Shown here: positions 11,331 through 21,220 of the stretch, one piece after another
Layout of the letters: each line of letters opens with the position of its first letter
Position numbering within the stretch: position 1 is the stretch's first letter
Assembly (NCBI GenBank): GCA_022496185.1
Contig: WTXG01000110.1
Span: forward strand, 58,833 to 122,832
Direction of reading: 5' to 3'
DNA length: 64,000 nucleotides
From: Multifurca ochricompacta
Lineage: Eukaryota > Basidiomycota > Agaricomycetes > Russulales > Russulaceae
Position numbers and translations under genes: made by a program
The notes under the pieces: generated by a model
Seen by the model: only the letters and a program-made list of their open reading frames with translations
Databases searched by the model: none
What the model was told of the DNA's origin: nothing

Positions 11331-12837
11331 TTATACTCGGGAATTGTCGAGATTGAAAATGAGGATATCCTCCGCGCCAACGCTCACGAGCTGGTCCATC
11401 ACATCTGCCACCTTGGATCGCTCCACCATCGAGCTGACCGCCACCCACTCCTGGTCCTCCAGGGGGGAAATAGTCGGGGCGCGCCGTCCGGGGTGACCGC
11501 CGCTGCGTTTGGAGCTTCGCGCGGAGCACGTTGTATTGGCAGATGACGTATTTGCGCGCCGCGATCACGCCCGCGATGCGCGCGGTGATTTTATCGATGA
11601 GCGGTGCCAGATGGGCGTGTTTGGGAGTCGAGGATCGGATTAAGACCGCTTCAGATTCGAGAAGCGTTGCAATGGGCCGAAGGCCAGCGGCACGCATCGT
11701 CTCTCCGGACTCTAAAAATAAAATTGGGGGGAAAGGGGGGAGGACATGGTGACGCGCACCATCGCTGTCAGTTTTCGTTTTTTTTTTTTAAGTTAAATTT
11801 TTTTTTATATAATGATTGAAAGTGATGATGGATGGAATGGAGAGGTGTTTACGCGCACCTACAAGATCAACTGTGATGTGAAGAAAAGATTTGGTTGGTA
11901 CAAGTTTTTTGAGTTGGTGGAAAGCAAGTTTTTGAGGAGTGACGAACCAATGCCATCTGCCAAACCGAGCGCACATGCTGCCTCTACGCTTCCACCGACA
12001 TACTCGATGGACGTATGGCGCACATCACCTGTAAGCCCCGCGCGCGTGTCGACTTCCGCGAAAAACCGGCCGGCAAGCACTTCAAAACTAGTGACGATGC
12101 GCTTTCCCGCAAGTTCATCAAGGCTCTGCACGGACCCTGCCTCGGGTACCTGTACCTGGAGCGCGCACTTACCAAAACCGAGTCGTAGCGATTCGGTCAC
12201 GAAAGACTCCATTTGCGACTCGAGTATCACATCGTGTCCTGTGATCCCGAGGTCGACATTACCCTTGCCGACGAAGGAGGGTATGTCGGATGCTGGGAGG
12301 AAGACCCTGGATACGATGAGAAGGTATGGTATGGTAGTATGGTATAGGGTAGGGCACATGTGCCGTTAATGAAGGGGGGAGGCGGAGTATGAACGGACGC
12401 AGTGGATCAGAGCGGGATTCAAAGGAAGATTTATTTAACCAACAACCCAACCAAATCAGAGTAGATGGGGGGACGTACAGAGCGATAGGATGGTTTTGCA
12501 CGAGGCAGACATCGAGCCGATTCGGCCGACGGAACAGGATGTCCGCACCTGGTGGGTGTGTTGAGAGGTTGGCTTCAAAGGAAGGGGGGAGAGGGGGGGG
12601 GGGGGCGGGGAAGATTACGCACCAGAAAGCAGTTCTAGACACCTTTCATGGAGACGACCTGTGAGCGATGGTCAGCATGAGACCATCTTCTCTCGTCAAG
12701 GGTACGGTTGACGTGCCTTTCTTTGGGATCGCAAACAGTAGACGGCCATCGAGTGTGTTGGTATCTACGAACAAGTTGATCAAGACGTTGTACCCATGGG
12801 TTGGTTATAAATTTCCTCATCCACCTAATGGAGACAT
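11331..12837 (-). CDS. HIS1: ATP phosphoribosyltransferase (histidine biosynthesis, first step)
   Basis: HisG/His1 joins ATP and PRPP to make phosphoribosyl-ATP. I place seven exons, 5' to 3': 12837-12825 (13 nt with the ATG), 12764-12717, 12658-12623, 12548-12479, 12306-11948, 11870-11859 (12 nt) and 11711-11331. Motifs: LLFAIPKKGRL, GADILFRRPNRLD, PSFVGKGNVDLGITG, EYVGGSVEAACALGLADGIV, then ESGETMRAAGL, and the C-terminal regulatory domain ending AEDILIFNLDNSRV. The expected length is about 306 residues, close to yeast His1. Intron 2 appears to be GC..AG. The last exon carries two apparent single-base losses, near 11511 and 11490, either side of the conserved TPGRRAPTIS block; exactly eight residues separate KL from GRR only if both are allowed for. 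I regard these as probable sequence errors, though a damaged allele is possible. It is transcribed divergently from TRP4. Confidence 0.85.
11859..11870 (-). other. HIS1: 12-nt microexon of HIS1
   Basis: On the minus strand the 12 bases lie between an acceptor (ACATCACAG) and a donor (GTGCGCGT). Joined to the flanking exons they supply V-D-L-V in the invariant run GLADGIVDLVESGET and keep phase 1 on both sides. Without it the conserved motif is interrupted. Confidence 0.8.
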
Positions 12838-13118
12838 GTTCTCTTTTGCGAACCTTGACAGTTGTGTGTTGTGTCAAGTGAAGTGAAGTGAGAAGGGGGA
12901 TGAAAGGGGATGAAGATGATGATCATCTTATCAAAGAGTATGCCCTCTACTCTAATCTAATCTAATCTTTGTTAGCCTCTTCTTTCATATCATATTATAT
13001 TTTTCTTTCCCTTTCCCTTTCCCTTCTCTCTTCCCTTCTTCCCTTCCAAGTTCCAAGTTCCAAGTTCCGACCAACCCACCCACAAACCAGAAACACTCCC
13101 TGAAAGGCATTTCAAGTA
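12838..13118. promoter_or_regulatory. Shared divergent promoter of HIS1 and TRP4
   Basis: These 281 bases separate two amino-acid biosynthesis genes pointing away from each other. They hold a TCTAA tandem (about 12952-12968), a CTTTCC-rich tract (13006-13045) and three tandem AAGTTCC copies (about 13048-13069) upstream of TRP4. I see no TGACTC Gcn4/CpcA box on either strand within it. Co-regulation is inferred from the arrangement alone. Confidence 0.5.
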
Positions 13119-14279
13119 ATGCCAGACCTTAGTCCAACTACTTTCAGACCTATCTTGTCCAAACTCATCAAGTCTCCACAAGACTTTGGAACAGCAGATA
13201 TAGAGACCGCCCTTGACCATGTCATCACGCCGGGAGCCGCCCTACCAGAGCAGGTTGGCGCGTTCCTTACAGGAATCGCTGTCGCCCGTGTCGAGCTACA
13301 GAAGGAACTCATCATCTCCGCAGCCGCGTTTATTTATTCCCGCTCCATTCCTGCTATAGTTTTTAATGCGAACAACGATTCTATTGTCGATATTGTTGGC
13401 ACGGGAGGCGATGGGCACAACACTTTCAACGTCAGTACAACTGCTGCCATTGTCGCAGCGGGAGCTGGCGCTCGCGTGATAAAGGTGAAAAAAATGACTA
13501 TCGTATCCTCGCTCCGCCCCTGTCCTGACCCAACCCGGGTATAGCATGGCAGTCGAGCATCTACATCAACCTCTGGGTCAGCAGATCTCTTGCAGGCCCT
13601 TGGATGCGTCTTTACACCACCACGTGCGATAGCACCTTCGCCTATTCCTAGCATACCTTTTGCCTTTATCCTCGCACCTCACTACCACCCGGCACTCGCC
13701 ACACTTGCCCCGGCTAGACGCGCACTTCCCTTCCGCACGCTCTTCAATGTCCTTGGGCCTCTCCTTAACCCCGCACGACCTCGTGGTATGGTTCTCGGCG
13801 TCGCCGAGCCAGCCCTTGGGCCGCCCTTCGTCGCTGCACTGAAGGCCGCAGGTGTAAAGCGCGCCTATGTCGTATGCGGAGCCGAAGGACTTGACGAGAT
13901 ATCGTGCGCCGGTGACACGCACGTGTGGGAACTGCTCGAAGATGGGGGTATAAAGGAGCAAACGTTGTGCCCTGCTGATTTTGGACTACCCCCGCACCCG
14001 CTTAGTGATGTCAAGAGTGGGACGCCAGCGGAGAACGCGGCGGTGTTCAAGGCACTGCTCACATCAGGATACAATGTTCCGAAACATCTCACACCCATCC
14101 TGGACTTTGTCTTACTAAATGCAGCAGCGCTACTTGTTATAGCTGGCGTTGCAGACAGCTTCAGGGATGGTGTAAGTTTGGCACGAGAGGCAATCACGTC
14201 TGGGAAGGCCTGGCGCGCCCTGGAGACGCTCCGAGATCATGGTTTGAAAGAGTCCGTAGAAGCCGAGGTGACGGTGTAA
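13119..14279 (+). CDS. TRP4: Anthranilate phosphoribosyltransferase (tryptophan biosynthesis)
   Basis: Trp4/TrpD transfers the phosphoribosyl group of PRPP to anthranilate. Exons 13119-13484 and 13545-14279 encode about 366 residues, near the normal length. Visible motifs: the PRPP-binding loop [34 protein letters not shown] across the splice junction, the substrate-binding [27 protein letters not shown], and GLDEIS. The 60-base intron is GT..AG and falls between the Lys and His of KHGSRAS. The start is the first in-frame ATG, giving [13 protein letters not shown], a typical helical N terminus. Both this enzyme and the divergent HIS1 product use PRPP. No damage is seen. Confidence 0.95.
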
Positions 14280-17024
14280 TACTTCAATTTCATTTCTTTC
14301 ATGGCTTTGTTGTAGGTACATTGATTGTTGCAAACATTCGCACAAGACTGGATTATTAGCAGTCAAAACTGTGGGAGTAGGGGCTTCAGAGGTGCATCAC
14401 TTCCTTGATCAGCCTCAATCGCCCCTCTTGAGTCCCCGCGAGAGAAACCTCCACCTCAAACCATCCTTATTTCCCGGGGCATATGGATGTATATGCTCAG
14501 AGGTAGAATTTGGTCAGATGGTGATCTTGGGGTGCTCACATGGGGACGGGGGAATTAATTCACTCTGGAAGTAGTTCAACAGAGTTGGACGGAGGACGGA
14601 ATTCCCCACAATGACGGACAGTGTCCCCATCGAGTATTAAAAAAATTGTCTTCGGAAGTACGAGGAAATGCCATCACATGGTCATTTGTATGTCCTAGAG
14701 CTTCCAAGATGTAGACTTGGAACCAATCGATAGCTCGCAGCCCGCCCACTTTGAGCTGTGCCTTCCAGGTCGATAACGTTACGACCCTGAAAAACGTCCT
14801 GAAAGTTCCGAGAATCCGATTTTGTGGGGGATTGCGGGATTCGACTTGAAATTGGGGCTAACGATAAGCGATGTAGTTGATGGGAAGAGAGACGGGTCAC
14901 CCGTACGATCAAAATGGTGATGGGACCATATATAATCGAATCTATTTCGGCGTCGGCGACATCGTCTATCTTTGCCTCCATATGGAGCTTCGTGTAAGTA
15001 ATCGCCAACAGATTTGGTTCATTTCAAAATGTCCGGGGAGAGAAGGAGCGCACGACGAGAGGACCGAGAGGACCTGTCATTAAATTCATTATTCACTTTT
15101 ACATTTTGGCCCATAGTTAGTCTTCCGCACATGCCTTCGTCGAATAAGACCTTTTCCCTGCCTTATCAATCTCAACGAGAGGAACCTAAACGCGGGGAGG
15201 GCCAGGGGCATCATACCCAAGTATAGGTAGCTGAATTAAGACTTTAACTGGCAGGCACAGTTATATGACCACCGTGCAAGGCAAGAGACACTAATAGTAG
15301 ATCTCCTTGAATGGGGAAAACGCGAGTGGTAAGATGTTGGACATCACGAGGGGGGTCGAGGACAAGGATGTTGGATGTTGAGATGTTGAGAGTTGGTCAC
15401 GGGCCCAGCCTGGGATCACACTGCTGCTCATAAGCACATCAACATCAGTACGCACTGCCTAGTCTCTCGCTTTCTCTTTCGATTTTAAGTTGGGTTGGGA
15501 GTCAAGGAAAAAAAAATTCCAGTTATTGTCATAGCCGCCGCTCTACAAATGCTCACCCTCAAACGCTCATGCCTGCACCCCCTGGTAATGGTGCTGCGGC
15601 GGCACCGTGTTATCATGGTATTCAAATTTTATTGTTTGCTTCGTCGCCATTATCCATCGCTTTCAATTTGCCTCAGGATTACATTGTCCGCCATGGGAAA
15701 TCTTATACATGACGGCAGGGTTTGTTCTGTTTCTGTTCTTCTTCCGACTGGTTGCGGTGTGGCTTAGGAAATCAGCTGCGGCGATCCGCCTGTCGCACAC
15801 ACGTCCAGAGGCATGTCTCGAGACGCGGCTTTACTAGTGGCGAACCCGTCCCCTCTTTCCCATCTATTTACAGACGTTTCATGGGGGGCGGAGACGTCGG
15901 TAGTCTGGAGTTTGCGCAGTCCTGAATTCCCCTTTCAGTGCTTTCTGGTCTGTTCCGTTCACCGGAGTTCTCGTGCCTGTTCATGTTAATGTTCACGTGG
16001 GACAATGACAATGGTGCTTCGCCACTAGATAATTGCTTTTCTCTGCGAGTCTTGGGTCTATCTTTTGGATGAGCAAGCATGAAAGCTGAGTTCATCCGTT
16101 TTAGATCTGTGCACAGATTTCTTGTCGTAATCCGCAGTACTGTGTTCTTCTTGAGTTGGTGGTTGTAAACGGCATTACGTGCTTAAAGCCAAAATCTATT
16201 ACGGGCGAGGCGCCTTCCTGCACCACCGAAGCTCGTCGAAGCTCCCCTTGGAGACGCAACTTAACACAGTAGCCACGTCTTATGAGGGTCTGCCTGCGAT
16301 CAAGTTATCGGAAATTGCGAGCATACCGCCGGCCACTGAACCTCTGGGTTGCCAACACAACACGCCTATTGTACGTGACGCGCCAATGGGAACGAACGTG
16401 ACCCAAATTGAGCGTCATCAGTGACCGCACAATCTTAGCTCACTCGAAGTGGTGGAACCGCTGTGATTCCTAAGCTTACGCCTAGCGCTGCAGCTTGGGG
16501 GTGGGTCAACTAAGCTGCCGGAGCGCTGCTCGGACTGATTGAATACTATTTGCTGCAGACCCCCAGTGCGTCAATGTTGGCGTTGCTTTCCGGACCCATG
16601 TAAAGCGGAGCTAAAAGGCGTTGGACACACTGCGGGGAGAAGGCTGGCGTCTCTGACTCTGACTCTGACTCTCTGTGTGCTGTATGAACTGAACTATGAA
16701 TACTGCCTTCCATTCGTAAGGGGTTGGTAAGCACTAATTATTGCGATCGTCATTCCAATTAGCATAATGACTCCATCCCGCATGTGAGCCCTTCACGATG
16801 ATGAAGACGATTTATCCGCGGCTGTGCGTCATATGCACAACTTCTTCGTGGCCATGGGCTTAGGCGCCCCCAAACGCATTCTATCCTTAAGTTGTTGCCT
16901 CTTGTCAGCCACCTGTACCTTTTCGTCGAATCCGTGATAATCGTTATGCTCGCTGCGGATATAAAATGAAAGGTCACCCCCCCCGCTTGTCCTGGAAACC
17001 CCTCTGACCCACCGTTCAATCATC
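14280..17024. other. Gene-free stretch
   Basis: No frame here shows a known motif, signal peptide or splice-supported extension. Features are limited to short simple runs, such as a CTGACT tandem at 16652-16672. Confidence 0.5.
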
Positions 17025-17736
17025 ATGTTGTCCTTCTCCACCGCTACACATGTTTTCACTCTTATTTTGTGTCTCACACTGTCTGACATCGTACGGGCCA
17101 CTGGTCCACGAGTTCTTTGTGTCGGTGAGTTTCTTTCGGACATCAATGGTGGTAGCTTGGGGAATTAACGAGACCCACGAATTCACAGAGAGATACCGGA
17201 TATCGTATGTCCAATTATCGCGCCACACCCTCCTCCCCTACAAAAGAAAGAGGCACTAAACGTTCTACTTGTACACAGACAAGGCGACACTTGTGCATCG
17301 ATTGCTCCACAGCTCGGTTTGAACCAGTCAGATGTCGAGTCGATGAACCCTGGCGTAAACTGCGAGTTTTTTCGAGCCAAATGGCAGGTTTCGAGAGCAG
17401 GGGTCGACTGACACCTTGCCAACAGGTAGTAGCAGTGCCCTTCCATCGGGAAAATCTCTGTGCACGAGAGCGTATACGCCCGTTTGCACGCTCAACGCAA
17501 CCGCCACACAAACGACGTGCGACGAGCTAGCGGCCACCTGGGAAATAACCGTCAATAGTTTTGTCGCCTTCAATGATGATGTTGATGATGCTTGCGACGA
17601 CCTTGTCGTTGGAAATACCGTACGTGTTCTGATCGTGTATGGGACGGCTGTAGGGCTGACCTGATCTCGTGTTCAGTATTGCGTCTCGACTGATGGATGC
17701 TATCCAGGCCACACAGATCCAATCTGCGATCAGTGA
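17025..17736 (+). CDS. Small secreted LysM-domain protein (LysM effector-like)
   Basis: Five exons (17025-17124, 17189-17204, 17279-17365, 17436-17619, 17677-17736) join in frame to give about 148 residues. The first exon is a clean signal peptide (MLSFSTATHVFTLILCLTLS then DIVRA). It is followed by a LysM fold: YRISQGDTCASIAPQLGL, SDVESMNPGVNC, then LPSGKSLC. A second LysM-like unit follows: TTCDELAATWEITVNSFVAF, LVVGNTYCV. Eight or more Cys suggest disulfides. LysM proteins bind chitin oligomers, and secreted fungal versions either shield hyphae or dampen host chitin sensing; which applies here is inference. Exon 2 is only 16 nt but has a good acceptor and a GTATGT donor. The intron-3 donor (GTTTTT) is weak and is the least certain boundary. 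The gene converges on the P450. Confidence 0.8.
17189..17204 (+). other. 16-nt microexon of the LysM gene
   Basis: The 16 bases between TTCACAG and GTATGT join phase 1 to phase 0+2 and read E-R-Y-R-I-S leading into QGDTC, matching the beta-strand that normally opens a LysM domain (YxVxxGDTC). Confidence 0.7.
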
Positions 17737-18125
17737 AAGGATCGTGCTCGGATCATCGAATCCTCTAATACATATTTCCTACCCCAGTGGGTGAAAGACA
17801 GTTAAATTAAATTAAATGTAGGGGTTGATCCCGTTCTTACTGCTCAATTTGGTTTCGAAAATGGTCATCCAGAGGCGGGTTTTCTGACGTGCCATAATAT
17901 ATTGAACTTGATGCGCAATGCACGATAATTGGGAACATTCCAGATGTCCTACATCCTGAACTCAGCGCCACAAGCAGTCAATCTTATATCACACATCAAA
18001 CATTCTCAGCCTTCCTATGATGGAGTGGTGAACTACGAATTCTGGCATTTTCCGAATAGTGTGTTCATAAAACAAGTGCGATCTATACGGGAATAAGTGA
18101 AGAAGATGATCCATCATACAAGATC
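17737..18125. other. Convergent 3' region between LysM gene and P450
   Basis: No gene seen. It must contain both 3' UTRs. An AT-rich patch lies at 17795-17820. Confidence 0.4.
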
Positions 18126-20482
18126 CTAATACTGCGTGGTCTGTATACCTTCGGTACCGGCACTAACGACCCCAGCGTTCTCATCTGGAGGCACGCGCCG
18201 CACGCGGAGAGGCATCTGGTTTCCCATCTCTGGCGCAGACGCCACGAAAGGACGGGTCACAATACTATCGTCATTTCACAGGTCAGCATCCAAAAAAAGC
18301 TTGTTAACAGTAAAATGAGAGACGCACTTGACGCGCTTTTCGATTACAACATCATCGTCAATCGAAAACTCGATGTCGCGCAGTAGACATGCAAGGAACA
18401 CCTTGATCTCCGCAAGCGCAAAACGATACCCAATGCACGCGCGGTTTCCTGCTGCACCGCCACCGTTGCCATTTAGAAAGGTAAGGGTGTGCGCATACAA
18501 GCCAGGGATGGCACGCACAGCCGGCGGGAGGGCCGTCCATCGCTCGGGCCGAAACAATCGAGCGTCGGGACCCCAAAGATCTGGTGCACAGTTTACGGTT
18601 TGAATAGGGATGTTGATCATATCGCCGCGACGGAGATGGATACCGCTTTGTAGACGCCATTGGTCGTTCTCCCCTTCTTCACCCGCTGGAGAACGGGCGC
18701 GATATGGGAGCCAACGGGAGAGACTGCGCCATGTGGACACGCGCACGCGTACAGGGTACTGAAGAGGAACGAAACATTCAGATGCTGCACCCGTGTATAC
18801 GCGCATTGTACTGCCAACAGGTGCATGGAGGCGAAGGGCTTCGCGCACAGTGTGTTCAAGGAGCGGCAACTCAAGCGCTGCGTGTAGATCACCTTCAGCG
18901 CAGGTGCGGAGTGCAGCACGCAGTCGCGTCTGAGCAGCAGGAGCACGTGCGAGGGCATAAAGTGTCCAAGCGAGTGCAGATGCCGTCGTTTCGTGTCCCG
19001 CGGCAAGAAAGGTAGAGATCTGGGAAAGCATTTCAGAGTGAGTGAGCGCTTGGGAAGGCGAGGAGGCGGTGTTGGCGCGAACTACAGAAGGCGGGTCGTT
19101 AATGGGGGAAAAAACGATAGATGGGAAGAGGCGCACCACGCACCAAGGACGGAGAGGATGTCGCGCGACACTGGTGCGTCGGGCTTGGGCTCATCTTGTA
19201 TACGTGCCATTTTTCGTTCACTGATGAGCTGCGTGCCAATGCGGTGCATGGTGGCTTGAGCTTCTTGCATGAGGTGGGAGCTCGAGCGCTGGTTCCCACG
19301 CATGAACAGCTGGGAGACATTCTCTATAGGAGACAGGGACGCACAAATCGTCGTACGAAGGGAAACCAAATCGACAGAACCGTTGCGACACGAAACTCGT
19401 GCGCGGTGGTAAAGATGGTAGCAAATGCTCGTGCAAGCTCATTACCCGACTCGCTGGTGGTGCGGGGATCAGTCCCTGGGGGTGGAAGCGAATGAAAAGA
19501 GTAGCCAAAACCTGCGTCGAGAATGAGAATGGGCGTGAGAAGTGAGAAACGGAAAGTCCTACCGGCTTCCCCGATGGCATCGAGTGTCGCGCGAGCAAGC
19601 CAAGTGAGAACGTCGACAACGGGTGATGTGACTACGGATGGGTCTGAAGTGGATGGGGATGGGGTTCGTTGTCGTGCAGTTGAGGGGAGATGTGGAGGTC
19701 CAAGTTGTGAGTGGGGGACGGCAGAAGTGCCTAGAGGCGGGGAAGCGTGGTGGAAATGGGTAGTAGCTGGAAGCTGTGTATCGGCGAGTCGAATGAATAT
19801 ATCGCGTAGCTATAAGTGAAAGAAGTTAGAATTGAAGTGCATGCTAGAGAGATATTTGAGGAATGCAAACGCGCTCTGCCTTCCCACGAAAGATGGGTAT
19901 AATAGATTTGATGTGAGAAGAAGTAAATGCTTGGTTCTAACGCGATACGGCACGATGAGAAAAGTAAAGGTGGATTTACGAGACGAAAATAAAACGTACC
20001 ATGATACGACGCTAGAAAGGGGGGTGAGGATGAGAAGAAAAGGCAACAGAGAAGATTTAGGAGTAACGGACCTGTCGCCTGTGGATATCACCCTGGACTG
20101 TGAGAAGGCCATTATGGCCTGCACCCATTTCTGCGAGGGCCTCTGTGATGAAATTGGGTTTAGGAAAGTCATAAGCATGTCCGAGGATGTAAGCGAGAGC
20201 GAGGGGGTCGGTGGTAAGGAGACGGTGACCATTGATGAAACCACGATAGACGAGAGTGTGGCCGTACTGATCTGTCCAGGAGCGAAAAATGTCATTATTC
20301 TCTTGATCAGCTATTTGAGCTAGGTTTCCGATGAGAAAAGATGGAGAAGGAGGAGAAGGGAGTAGACGTAGAGGAGAGCGGAAACGAGAGAGGATAAGGG
20401 TGAAGAGTGGTCGCAGGAAAAAGCAGAGGGCCAATGCGCATGTAAAGCATAATTGGGAGGATGAGAGGAAGATAAACGACAT
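18126..20482 (-). CDS. Cytochrome P450 monooxygenase, ER-anchored
   Basis: Eight exons join in frame: 20482-20072, 20011-20000 (12 nt), 19936-19871, 19809-19563, 19511-19357, 19309-19144, 19081-18328 and 18264-18126, giving about 649 residues. The N terminus is a hydrophobic anchor (FTCALALCFFLRPLFTLIL) followed by a Pro-rich hinge. Then come HRRQRRIMNQAF (helix C), AGHETT (I helix, about 380-385), EALR (ExxR, about 433-436), FRPERW, and the haem loop GNRACIGYRFALAE with Cys about 568. The haem loop has an extra Gly/Ala-rich stretch (NGNGGGAA) just before it, so the usual Phe of FxxGxRxCxG is missing. A further insert of about 30 residues follows the ExxR helix. Substrate and CYP family cannot be told from sequence. 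The intron at 19310-19356 is short (47 nt). Confidence 0.88.
20000..20011 (-). other. 12-nt microexon of the P450 gene
   Basis: Four codons (R-R-I-M) bounded by a CTAG acceptor and a GTACGT donor, phase 0 on both sides. They complete the helix-C motif HRRQ|RRIM|NQAF, which is otherwise broken. Confidence 0.75.
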
Positions 20483-21086
20483 AATACCAAGAAGTTCAAG
20501 TTGACAGGTTCATTCGTGGAGAAAAGGATAAGAGTAAGGGGACGAGTTGAGAGAGTCGGGGACATGAGCGTTTTATTCAAAATCAAATCAAATCTCATTT
20601 AGGTGCGGTGCGGTGCGGGGTCGACCGACATCACCTTCGGTCATCTCGGCCTTGGCATCACATTATTATTATATTATTTATATGTTATTAACTGTTATAT
20701 ATATATATATAGTTTATTTATTGATTTCACATGCATATGCTTCTCTTCTCAGTGCAATGAGGCTCTTCTCAGTGCAATGAGGCACAGGATTGAAAGGGGA
20801 ACATTGCCTTTAAGATGTTCAAGAATTTGGGTTAGCTTTTCCACCTGCTCTGGCAGACTGTTTCTGCTGATCACCTTGCTTCCTTCCACTTGACTGCTGA
20901 GCTTATTAGTGGAATGGGGGTTTTACCTTTGGAACAGTTTTGCTCCCACTGAGCAAGGACAGCACTGCAGACTACTGGAAGACCAATGTTAGAAGGAGAT
21001 CTTCTTGTTAACACAGGACATGTCTGGGGATGCTTCAGGCATCTAGAGATTCAATTAGCTGATTAGATTAGATAAGGGCTCAGACC
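20483..21086. other. Spacer between P450 and the transposon block
   Basis: Contains the P450 upstream region and, at 20743-20782, a perfect 20 bp tandem duplication (CTCTTCTCAGTGCAATGAGG twice). The stretch at about 21020-21075 resembles the reverse complement of 53430-53490, so repeat DNA already starts here. Confidence 0.5.
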
Positions 21087-21220
21087 TAGTGATGTGCATG
21101 GCTTGGCTCAAAGCCATAAGCTGGCCATTACTGAGCTGGAAAAAGCCAGGCCAACATAAGCCATGAAAACAGCTTCCAGTGGCCCACAGCTCAGGCTTAA
21201 GCTATGGAAAGCCTGAAGCT
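21087..21220 (+). mobile_element. Degenerate hAT-like non-autonomous element (left end only)
   Basis: Starts TAGTGATGTGCATGGCTTGG, close to the left end of the 486 bp element at 21398, followed by GGCTTGGCTCAAAGCC-like sequence. No matching right end or target duplication is visible. Confidence 0.5.
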
